Shown here piece after piece: positions 1-5,499 of a stretch of 5,499 nucleotides of DNA (within the stretch, counting starts at the first letter, position 1; the number at the start of each line of letters is the position of its first letter). The stretch is taken from assembly GCA_028748945.1 (NCBI GenBank), contig JAQTOL010000243.1, positions 1 through 5,499 on the forward strand, given 5' to 3'. This stretch comes from Paludibacter sp. GTDB lineage: Bacteria; Bacteroidota; Bacteroidia; Bacteroidales; Paludibacteraceae. A program made the translations under genes and the position numbers. Under the pieces are notes generated by a model that saw only the letters and a list, made by a program, of their open reading frames with translations, ran no database searches and was not told the origin of the DNA.

Positions 1-2214
1 GGTCATTTCAGTGGGTCTGAAATGAATGTCAACGCCTGTCTGTATTTTTTGATAATCCTGATTGCCGGGAGCACCAAACCGGGTTCCTTCGAGCGTAATT
101 TTTGCCAACCGGATAAAATTATTGTACGGTGTTACAGCATACGATATTTTGGCATAACCGGCTAACCGCGATGTGTTAAACGTGTAGAAAGGCATAATAA
201 GATATTCCAAGGGTTTGGGTATGATAAAACCATTATGCAGGGCCATTCCAAGCATAAAGCCGTTTTCATGATTCCAGTTGATTGCCGGAATAAACATAAG
301 TGAATGCTTTTCGGTATCTTCCAGGCCGAATAAAAGCTGTGGTTGAACCGGACTCGCTTTCGGAAAAATGCCGCTTGTACGGATATTATTGTTCAACCTG
401 TAAAGTTCGGGCATCACATGCTTCGGATCAATCTGAAAACCGCTAAAATTATCTGCCGGAACGTCTATCCATTTTTCTCCTTTAAAACCATCCACCCATT
501 TTTCAAAACAAACGGAATCACCTTTCATTCCTGCTATAAGTACCGGTGAAATCAATTCACCCACGTTCCGTATAAGCAGACCTTGGTTTTTGAAGGAAAC
601 CATTTTATAATCGAGTCGTTTCGTTGTACCCAACAAATCATCAAAAAACCAGTTTAAGTTTTTACCGGCATCCGATTCAAATACCCGGCGAAGATCTCCG
701 GGTTGCGGATGCTTAAATTTCCACTGACGATAATAATCGTGCAGGATGGCATCGTACAATGAATCGCCGAGATAAGCCCGCAGGTATGTGAAACTGATAG
801 CCGCTTTGTTGTAAGGAATAAGCGTATAATTCAGGGCATTGTAATCGGTGGATGTCATATTTACGGGTTGTTCAAGGTTGACACGAGCCATTGAGAGCCA
901 TTCGAGTTCCATCTTTCTTTCCATCGGTATTTTATCCATATGAAAGAACCGGGCCTGTTTCAGTTTGGGAAAGTAATCTTCCCATAGCTTTTTATCGGGA
1001 TATCGTTTAGCAAGATAACGTATTTCATACGAAGTTGTCATGCCTTCATCCATAAACGGGAACCGGCGTTCGTTGGAACCCAGCGCTCCGTAAAACCAGT
1101 TGTGGCAAGCTTCGTGTGCAATTACTTTATTCAGGGAATAAGCATCTTTTGTGAGTCCGATTACAGTAATGGTAGGATATTCCATTCCAAGACCGGCATT
1201 TAAAGCACTTTGTACAGCTGTGAAACTGCTGTAAGGATAATCACCTATCCATTCGGAAAAATCAAGTATCGCGTGATTGATATAGGGAATGGCCTCTTTC
1301 CAGAGTGCCGACTGCTGATTGGTAAACATCAACCAGGTGGTTACTTTCTTGCCCGAACGGGGAAGAATGACATGGCTTTTCAATACATGAAACCGTTTAT
1401 CGGCAAACCAGGCAAAGTCATGAATATTCTTCTGGGTATATCGCAATGTTTTAGTTCGGGTTGAGGAAACCGGGAAGTTTACCCGTCCATATTTGGCGTT
1501 TTTTACCCAGCTTGTATCTGCAGCCAGCGAATCAAGCCATTCAAGTTCCTGTTTGTTTTGTAATTCACCGGTTGCTCCAACGATATAATTTTCGGGCAGT
1601 GTAATGCGTACATCAAAACTTCCGAATTCGGAATAGAACTCGCCCTGATCGAGATAAGGCATTTGATGCCAGCCGGTATTGTCATAAACAGCCGGCTTGG
1701 GATACCATTGCGAAATCTGATAGGACTGACCGATATGACCCAACCGGGAAGTAACTCCTTTTGGAATTTTGACATGAAAAGGAGTGGAGATATGAATGGT
1801 TTTACCGGGATAAAGTGGCTGATTCAATATCAGTTGGCAAATATCCGGTTGATTGGGCAGCAAGTGCCATTGAACGGATTGATGATCGACTTTAAAGTTC
1901 AATGAATCCATGTTACCTCTCAACACAGGGTCATTAAACAAACGTTCTTTTCCTTTTGTCGTGAATAGTTGTTTTGCCAGACCGGTCCGATTCTCCGAAT
2001 AGGCATTGGGCCAAAGATGAAAGTAGATAAATTGCAGCGTGTCCGTGGAATTGTTGGTATATTCCAGTTGCTCGAAAGCGGTCAGTTCATGAGTTACATC
2101 ATTGAGCGTTACATCTATGCTGTAATTTACTTTTTGCTGAAAATAGGTGCGTGAATAAACATTCGGAAATATCCCGATTATCATCAAAACAAGTGGTAAC
2201 AAAAATTTTTGCAT
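1..2214 (-). CDS. Secreted M1-family zinc metallopeptidase (aminopeptidase-like), 3' end beyond the window
   Basis: The frame is open for 738 codons from an ATG at 2214 to the window edge with no stop, so the C-terminus is missing. The first ~21 residues (MQKFLLPLVLMIIGIFPNVYS) form a Sec signal peptide, placing the protein in the periplasm or outer envelope. A beta-rich N-terminal domain follows. The catalytic core has GLGMEYP (341-347), a variant of the GAMEN substrate-binding motif, then HEACH (367-371) and Glu390. This is the HEXXH-X18-E zinc site of gluzincins. Tyr468 in PYNKAA fits the transition-state tyrosine. The catalytic part seems to end near WFFDDLLGT (from 522). Residues ~540-738 include amphipathic, aromatic-rich stretches that look like beta strands. 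Family knowledge: M1 enzymes remove N-terminal residues from peptides. A role in nutrient peptide use or envelope turnover is inferred. No Shine-Dalgarno sequence precedes the ATG. The gene is 175 bp downstream of the DUF6600 gene, behind a hairpin, so it probably has its own promoter. Confidence 0.93.
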   Translation of the reverse strand, partial: MQKFLLPLVLMIIGIFPNVYSRTYFQQKVNYSIDVTLNDVTHELTAFEQLEYTNNSTDTLQFIYFHLWPNAYSENRTGLAKQLFTTKGKERLFNDPVLRGNMDSLNFKVDHQSVQWHLLPNQPDICQLILNQPLYPGKTIHISTPFHVKIPKGVTSRLGHIGQSYQISQWYPKPAVYDNTGWHQMPYLDQGEFYSEFGSFDVRITLPENYIVGATGELQNKQELEWLDSLAADTSWVKNAKYGRVNFPVSSTRTKTLRYTQKNIHDFAWFADKRFHVLKSHVILPRSGKKVTTWLMFTNQQSALWKEAIPYINHAILDFSEWIGDYPYSSFTAVQSALNAGLGMEYPTITVIGLTKDAYSLNKVIAHEACHNWFYGALGSNERRFPFMDEGMTTSYEIRYLAKRYPDKKLWEDYFPKLKQARFFHMDKIPMERKMELEWLSMARVNLEQPVNMTSTDYNALNYTLIPYNKAAISFTYLRAYLGDSLYDAILHDYYRQWKFKHPQPGDLRRVFESDAGKNLNWFFDDLLGTTKRLDYKMVSFKNQGLLIRNVGELISPVLIAGMKGDSVCFEKWVDGFKGEKWIDVPADNFSGFQIDPKHVMPELYRLNNNIRTSGIFPKASPVQPQLLFGLEDTEKHSLMFIPAINWNHENGFMLGMALHNGFIIPKPLEYLIMPFYTFNTSRLAGYAKISYAVTPYNNFIRLAKITLEGTRFGAPGNQDYQKIQTGVDIHFRPTEMT

Positions 2215-2315
2215 AGTTGACCGGTAATAGTATCTTAATTAGCGTGAGTTCAATAAAAGCAAAACCTATTATTAGCCAAGAGATAATAAGATTTAGAATA
2301 CTGAAAGGATTTAAT

Positions 2316-2348
2316 TAAATAACCACGTGTTGCTACCGTGGTTATTTA
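2316..2348 (-). terminator. Intrinsic terminator-like hairpin after the DUF6600 gene
   Basis: Perfect 12-bp inverted repeat (arms 2316-2327 and 2337-2348) around a 9-nt loop. It has a GC-containing core (ACCACG/CGTGGT) and AT-rich outer pairs. On the minus strand it begins 41 nt after the stop at 2390, and the RNA continues into a U/A-rich tail (ATTAAATCC), which fits factor-independent termination. It is symmetric, but no gene converges from the other side in this window. It separates the DUF6600 gene from the M1 peptidase gene. Confidence 0.7.
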
Positions 2349-2352
2349 TGAG

Positions 2353-2365
2353 AGTCCTTCGGACT
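2353..2365 (-). other. Small hairpin in the 3' UTR of the DUF6600 gene
   Basis: A 5-bp stem AGTCC/GGACT closes a 3-nt loop, 24 nt after the DUF6600 stop and 4 nt before the larger terminator hairpin on the minus strand. It lacks its own U tract. It may stack with, or protect the 3' end near, the terminator. That function is inference only. Confidence 0.35.
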
Positions 2366-2389
2366 TATAAAATATATGTATCTAACAAC

Positions 2390-3775
2390 CTATCTTCTGT
2401 TACCTGAATTACCCCTATCTTTTTTAGAATTAGACTCCTTTTTGTCATTTGTTTGTTTCCTTTCCTCTTTTTGTGATGGAGTTGCTTTTTGCTGACTGTT
2501 TTCTGTCTTTACCTGACGGGCCGGTTGTTGTTCCTGTTGTTTTGGTACAGCCACCTGTCGTGCCGGTTGTTGCTTTTCTTGCGGACGATTGATCGGTTGT
2601 TGTTCTTGTTGTTTAGGATCTACTGTCTGACGGACCGGTTGCTTATTTTCCTGTACACGTTGAACCGGTTGTTGTTGTTGTTGTTGTTGTTGTACCGGTT
2701 GTTGACGTTCTACCGTATTCTGTTGTTGTACCGGTTGCTGACGTTGAACCGGTTGTTGACGTTCCACCGGATTCTGTTGTTGAACTGGTTGTCTACGTTC
2801 TACCGGATTCTGTCGTAAAACCGGTTGCTGTTGATTATCTGTTCTACGTTCCGGCGCTTGTTGCGGCTGTATAATGACTTCTTTTTGTTGAATCGGCAAC
2901 CTACCATCCCCGTTATTGTTTTGATCCGTAGTTCTTCTACTGTTTCCGGGATTGGATAAAATTTTGTCTTTTGTTGGTTTTACATCCCTTATGTTTGTTA
3001 CTCTGGTTGGAGTAGCAGTCCGGGTCGTTCCGTTATTTTTACGTATTTCAGGTCTGTATATTCGTAAATCAGTTTTTGTAAGCCTTTGTCCGGGTTTATT
3101 ATTACTCCTGATGGTAACATTCGTAATGTTTCTACCGGTTGATCGTTGTACTTCATCCCTGCGTGGACCTGAAATATAGGTAATATGTCGGCTATTATCG
3201 ATATAAGTATTATTAATAACAGTTGAGTTGATAATTATCACCTTATTTATAGTTTTGTCCACATAATACTGATCCATGTCAGGTCGACCGAAATCTCTGT
3301 CCGGAACAAAATTCCAACGGTCAATATCACTGTATCCATTACTGAAACTTATATTTACATCCATTCCCGGTCTCATGGGAGTCCAACCATAATAGCCTTC
3401 GGATTGTCTCCAGATAACCCAGGATGGTCCCCATTCATTTCCCGGAACCCAAAACCAGCCGTATGAATCATCAAAATCCCATCGGCCATAATGAAATGCT
3501 GCCCAACCCCAATTGTAATCAGAAGACCAGGTCCAACCATAATTGGTCATAACCCAGTATCCATCGGTATAATAGGGTGCAAAATCTGCACTTACATCCG
3601 GAATCCAGACATAACCGAAACGTTGAAAATCGACCCATTGACCATAGGGACTTAACTCATCATAAAAAACCTGAAAACTAATGGCTTCTTGTTGAGCCGA
3701 GACTGTTCTAAGGCTGGTACAGGAAACCATCAACATGACGAATAATAATGACAGTACTTTAATATAAGTTTTCAT
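2390..3775 (-). CDS. DUF6600-type exported protein with Gln/Pro-rich repeat tail
   Basis: A 461-residue protein of unknown function. The N-terminus is a signal sequence with two possible readings: a lipobox MVSC with Cys19 (lipoprotein), or signal peptidase I cleavage after VSA (residue 28). Residues ~36-135 match from memory the aromatic, Trp/Tyr-rich DUF6600 pattern: SPYGQWVDF, YVWIP (55-59), DGYWVMTNYGWTW (71-83), WGWAAFHYGRW (89-99), YGWFWVPGNEWGPSWVIWR (105-123) and GYYGWTPM (127-134). An Ile/Asn-rich stretch (176-202) follows, likely short beta strands. Residues 203-310 are basic and probably disordered. Residues 315-422 are QPV/QNPVER/PKQQEQQP repeats with eight consecutive Gln (362-369). 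The tail (423-461) is Lys/Arg/Ser/Asn-rich. The domain is probably outside the cytoplasm; surface exposure is inference. No Shine-Dalgarno sequence precedes the ATG. Strong hairpins flank the gene on both sides, suggesting a monocistronic unit. Confidence 0.88.
   Translation of the reverse strand: MKTYIKVLSLLFVMLMVSCTSLRTVSAQQEAISFQVFYDELSPYGQWVDFQRFGYVWIPDVSADFAPYYTDGYWVMTNYGWTWSSDYNWGWAAFHYGRWDFDDSYGWFWVPGNEWGPSWVIWRQSEGYYGWTPMRPGMDVNISFSNGYSDIDRWNFVPDRDFGRPDMDQYYVDKTINKVIIINSTVINNTYIDNSRHITYISGPRRDEVQRSTGRNITNVTIRSNNKPGQRLTKTDLRIYRPEIRKNNGTTRTATPTRVTNIRDVKPTKDKILSNPGNSRRTTDQNNNGDGRLPIQQKEVIIQPQQAPERRTDNQQQPVLRQNPVERRQPVQQQNPVERQQPVQRQQPVQQQNTVERQQPVQQQQQQQQPVQRVQENKQPVRQTVDPKQQEQQPINRPQEKQQPARQVAVPKQQEQQPARQVKTENSQQKATPSQKEERKQTNDKKESNSKKDRGNSGNRR
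2510..2833 (-). repeat. In-frame Gln/Pro/Val repeat tract of the DUF6600 protein
   Basis: Codons 315-422 are built from imperfect repeats. The first type is a ~12-residue unit QNPVERxQPVQQ (copies beginning near residues 322, 334 and 352, the second with an added QRQQPV). The second is PKQQEQQP, found at 387-394 and 411-418 and followed by related R/Q-rich residues. In DNA the shared core on the plus strand is ACCGGTTG. Such low-complexity tracts change length easily by recombination or slippage. All units are multiples of three bases, so copy changes would keep the frame. Confidence 0.85.
2669..2692 (-). repeat. (CAA)8 trinucleotide microsatellite encoding polyglutamine
   Basis: Eight uninterrupted CAA codons (TTG on the plus strand) encode Gln362-Gln369. 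The run is perfect, with no CAG interruptions, which favours replication slippage. Gain or loss of units would change tail length without a frameshift. Confidence 0.9.
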
Positions 3776-3826
3776 ATAGGGCGATTTAATTTGTTTTGGA
3801 GAGCTGTTTCAGTAATTCTGATGTAG

Positions 3827-3863
3827 AAAATAGAATCCTGTAAAAAATACAGGATTCTGTTTT
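3827..3863 (-). terminator. Intrinsic terminator between the small membrane protein and the DUF6600 gene
   Basis: Perfect 11-bp inverted repeat (arms 3832-3842 and 3848-3858) with a 5-nt loop. It is extended by four A/T pairs (3827-3830 with 3860-3863) across one T/G mismatch position. Read on the minus strand, the hairpin is followed by a T-rich run (ATTTTCTA). It lies 118 nt after the stop at 3981 and 52 nt before the next start at 3775, so it could end the upstream transcript or act as an attenuator for the DUF6600 gene. The structure is almost symmetric and could work in both directions. Confidence 0.75.
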
Positions 3864-3980
3864 ATCTTGATAACTTTATAAATATAAGTTGGGATTGATG
3901 AATCCTAATGATCAGTATTGTCAAATAGTCCATTCATCCTATCCGTTATTATAAATCTAAAATTATTTTGAAATAAATGA

Positions 3981-4301
3981 TTAAAGGATAAGCAACAAAA
4001 TGATAATAATCACAAGTGTACTTCCACCAATATAAATGAAAGTTCCATCGCGGTGCATAGTTGCTTTAATGTCTTTCAGTTCACTCTTCAGTTCACTTTT
4101 TTCGCTTGCCGACATGTCCGATTTATCCATTTCACGGATTTCTTCAACACGTGCCCGGTAGTTACTTATTTCTTCTGCTGACAGTTTAGTCGTTGCTTCG
4201 GTAGTCGCTTCGGTTGCATCGGTTGAACTTGTAGCTGCAAATGCAGGTGCTGCACTTAACGAAAATATCGCTAACAATGCAATAAAAATAGTTTTTTTCA
4301 T
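3981..4301 (-). CDS. Small exported protein with charged helical middle and C-terminal membrane helix
   Basis: A 106-residue protein of a type I cannot name. Residues 1-22 are a clear Sec signal peptide (MKKTIF, hydrophobic core, cleavage after AFA). Next comes a Thr/Ala/Glu linker with repeated TEATT (23-38). Residues ~40-82 are highly charged with heptad-like spacing (EEISNYRARVEEIREM, then ASEKSELKSELKDIKATM), predicted as two short helices or a coiled coil with a turn near 60-65. The end, GTFIYIGGSTLVIIIILLLIL (86-106), is one membrane helix that stops with no charged tail. The likely topology is periplasmic helices anchored in a membrane by the C-terminus. The start is supported by the signal peptide directly after the ATG and by an A-rich leader in place of a Shine-Dalgarno sequence. 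The gene has a 264-bp upstream gap containing a direct repeat and a terminator downstream, so it is probably a single-gene unit. Function is unknown; an envelope or stress role is a guess. Confidence 0.82.
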   Translation of the reverse strand: MKKTIFIALLAIFSLSAAPAFAATSSTDATEATTEATTKLSAEEISNYRARVEEIREMDKSDMSASEKSELKSELKDIKATMHRDGTFIYIGGSTLVIIIILLLIL

Positions 4302-4341
4302 TTTTAAATGTTTTTAAAATTGATTGTGTAATTGTTCGATG

Positions 4342-4349
4342 TAAAAGTA
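4342..4349 (-). promoter_or_regulatory. Possible -7 promoter element for the small exported protein
   Basis: On the minus strand TACTTTTA matches the Bacteroidota primary-sigma -7 consensus TAnnTTTG except at the last base. It ends 41 nt upstream of the ATG at 4301. No TTTG element is seen at the expected -33 position, so the promoter would be weak or activator-dependent. Confidence 0.25.
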
Positions 4350-4371
4350 GTTAGTCTGAGTACGAAAGTTG

Positions 4372-4403
4372 TTACATAATTCTGGAAATGACTTACATAA
4401 TTC
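4372..4403 (-). promoter_or_regulatory. Perfect 11-nt tandem direct repeat, candidate activator site
   Basis: TTACATAATTC occurs at 4372-4382 and again at 4393-4403 on the plus strand, separated by 10 nt. The 21-bp period is two helical turns, so a dimer could bind one DNA face. The repeats lie 71-102 bp upstream of the small exported protein's ATG. They sit just upstream of the possible -7 element, where a -33 element would be expected. Regulators that bind direct repeats with ~21-bp spacing are known (for example LytTR-type and OmpR-type response regulators). Which one might act here cannot be told. Confidence 0.45.
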
Positions 4404-4565
4404 ATACAAATAAATGCAGGTTTTAATTCGTTATGAGATTGATTTTAATCAATTCATTTTTCGAATGACTGGAAATTTGTTTATTAAATCATGACAGATT
4501 ATAAAATTCCTTTCAGGAGTAAAGATGACGTTACAGAAAGACGTATCAGATAATTCATATTCAGT

Positions 4566-5474
4566 TTACTTCGCCGGTTGTTTAACCGGAATCTGTACTT
4601 TTGCAATTTCTGTTGGTGCCACTTTTCCGGGAAACATATTGGCATAAGCATGTGTAAATTCAGCTCCGTAAAATACAATCATTGAAGAGTATGAAACCCA
4701 GAGCATAATAAGAATGATAGATCCGGCCGCACCGTAACCTGTTCCCGGGTTTGCATTTCCAAAATATAAACCAAGTACTAATTTCCCGACTTCAAACAGA
4801 AATGCTGTGACAAAAGAGCCGATCCATACATGTTTCCATTTAATTTTTGCATCAGGCAAAATCTTAAACATTAGGGCGAACAAAACAGCCATAATAGAAA
4901 ATGACAGGCCATAATTAAGCATTGTTAGAATCAATAAAAACGAATCCGAAAAATGACTGCTTAACCAACTTCCGAATGCTGCAATTAGCGTTGAAATCAA
5001 CAGCGATACAATAAGTAGAAACGCGATTGAAATTATTAATCCAAATGAAAAAAGCCGGATTCTGATGACCTGCCAAATGCCGGATTTCGTTGTATCCAGT
5101 TTCACTTCCCAAATAGTATTCAGACTTTTCTGAAATTCGACAAATACTCCTGTTGCACCGATTAAAATGGTAATGATTCCAATAATTGTGGCCAGTACGG
5201 AATTCCTCAACCGGCTGGCCTGAATAATTATGTCCTGAATTTGTTTTGCTGTCTCGGTTCCCATAGTAGAATTAAACTGGGCTGCCACCTGATTATTCAC
5301 AGCTTCATGTCCAAAAAAGTAACCGGCAAGAGTCATAATAATAACCAGTAAACCCGGTAAGGCAAAAATTGCATAATAGGCAATTACTGCACTCTCGTGA
5401 AAAGGATCTTTTTCAAACCATTTGTTGAAAGCTGTTTTTAGTACAGTATAGACTTTTTGTATATGTGTTCTCAT
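4566..5474 (-). CDS. YihY/BrkB-family inner-membrane protein
   Basis: A complete 302-residue polytopic membrane protein. A short basic cytoplasmic N-terminus with FEKDPFHESAVIAYYAIFALPGLL (20-43) carries the family's typical start, in which 'A.ayYa.falpgll' leads into helix 1. Hydrophobic segments lie near 28-54, 92-115, 138-168, 178-204, 214-237 and 246-274, the six helices expected of YihY/BrkB proteins. Family hallmarks are GATGVFVEFQKSLNTIWEV (106-124), LPDAKIKWKHVWIGSFVTAFLFEVGK (206-231), GYGAAGSIILIMLWVSYSSMIVFYGAEFTHAYA (246-278). Length is normal for the family (~280-320). The biochemical role is unsettled. The old names (ribonuclease BN, serum-resistance factor BrkB) do not establish function, and membrane transport is often suggested. 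The ATG at 5474 is the only reasonable start; the next Met is inside helix 1. The promoter lies outside or in the last 25 bp of the window. No convincing terminator follows, so read-through to the next gene is possible. Confidence 0.93.
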   Translation of the reverse strand: MRTHIQKVYTVLKTAFNKWFEKDPFHESAVIAYYAIFALPGLLVIIMTLAGYFFGHEAVNNQVAAQFNSTMGTETAKQIQDIIIQASRLRNSVLATIIGIITILIGATGVFVEFQKSLNTIWEVKLDTTKSGIWQVIRIRLFSFGLIISIAFLLIVSLLISTLIAAFGSWLSSHFSDSFLLILTMLNYGLSFSIMAVLFALMFKILPDAKIKWKHVWIGSFVTAFLFEVGKLVLGLYFGNANPGTGYGAAGSIILIMLWVSYSSMIVFYGAEFTHAYANMFPGKVAPTEIAKVQIPVKQPAK

Positions 5475-5499
5475 GCGTGTGATTGTTGCGTTTTTTCTA

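Larger units (their letters stand above)
4302..4565. other. AT-rich intergenic region with regulatory repeats, no gene
   Basis: This gap holds the 11-nt direct repeat and the possible -7 element listed separately. A 7-bp A/T-rich inverted repeat (ATTGATT/AATCAAT, about 4438-4453) and a 5-bp stem TCATT/AATGA nearby are too weak to call a terminator for the YihY-family gene. No open frame with coding character was seen. Confidence 0.5.

Noticed and set aside
343..1905. Plus- and minus-strand open frames of 68-90 codons within 343-1905
   Set aside because: All overlap the well-supported M1 peptidase reading frame and show no recognisable protein features.
1969..2154. Plus-strand open frame of 61 codons
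   Set aside because: It lies antisense to the N-terminal coding part of the M1 peptidase and has no supporting features.
2489..2818. Plus-strand leucine-rich open frame of 109 codons
   Set aside because: It is the antisense of the CAA/CCG-rich Gln/Pro/Val repeat tract. TTG-type Leu codons arise mechanically, and there is no independent start signal or family resemblance.
2510..2833. Repeated ACCGGTTG-type units resembling a CRISPR or non-coding repeat array
   Set aside because: Units vary in length and sequence, have no unique spacers, and translate in one frame into a continuous protein repeat.
2952..3179. Plus-strand hydrophobic open frame of 75 codons
   Set aside because: Antisense to the middle of the DUF6600 gene; the hydrophobicity reflects the complement of Asn/Lys/Arg-rich codons.
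3892..3905. Small hairpin GGATT/AATCC
   Set aside because: Only five pairs, with no nearby poly-U or gene boundary; likely chance.
4438..4453. AT-only inverted repeat as terminator of the YihY-family gene
   Set aside because: Seven A/T-rich pairs with a 2-nt gap are too weak, there is no U tract, and it is over 110 nt past the stop.
4915..5112. Minus-strand open frame of 65 codons
   Set aside because: Contained in another frame of the YihY/BrkB gene, which has full-length family support.

Overview
The window looks like a chromosomal segment from a member of the Bacteroidota, probably Bacteroidales or a related order. The evidence is an AT-rich genome with no Shine-Dalgarno-like sequence before the starts, a DUF6600-type YxWVP/GWxW protein of the Bacteroidota form, and an M1 peptidase whose N-terminus ('FHLWPNAYSENRTGL') and GMEYP motif are typical of that phylum. 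This placement is inference from sequence style and was not searched.

All four genes read on the minus strand, so transcription order is right to left. (1) 5474-4566 is a six-helix YihY/BrkB-family inner-membrane protein. (2) 4301-3981 is a small exported protein with a charged helical middle and a hydrophobic helix at its very C-terminus. (3) 3775-2390 is an exported or lipidated DUF6600 protein with a long Gln/Pro/Val repeat tail that contains a pure (CAA)8 run. (4) 2214-1 is a secreted M1-family zinc metallopeptidase. It is cut off by the window edge, and its residues after the catalytic part look beta-strand rich.

The gaps (264, 205 and 175 bp) are short but structured. A strong intrinsic terminator lies between genes 2 and 3, and a second long AT/GC hairpin lies between genes 3 and 4. 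These suggest mostly separate transcription units rather than one operon. Upstream of gene 2 a perfect 11-nt direct repeat with a 21-bp period looks like an activator site.

All four products are predicted to be membrane or envelope proteins. The region therefore reads as a general cell-envelope neighbourhood, possibly stress-related. Nothing here shows a defence system, mobile element, CRISPR array or RNA gene. The most unusual items are the repeat tail of gene 3, the small C-terminally anchored protein with its candidate operator, and the C-terminal extension of the peptidase.
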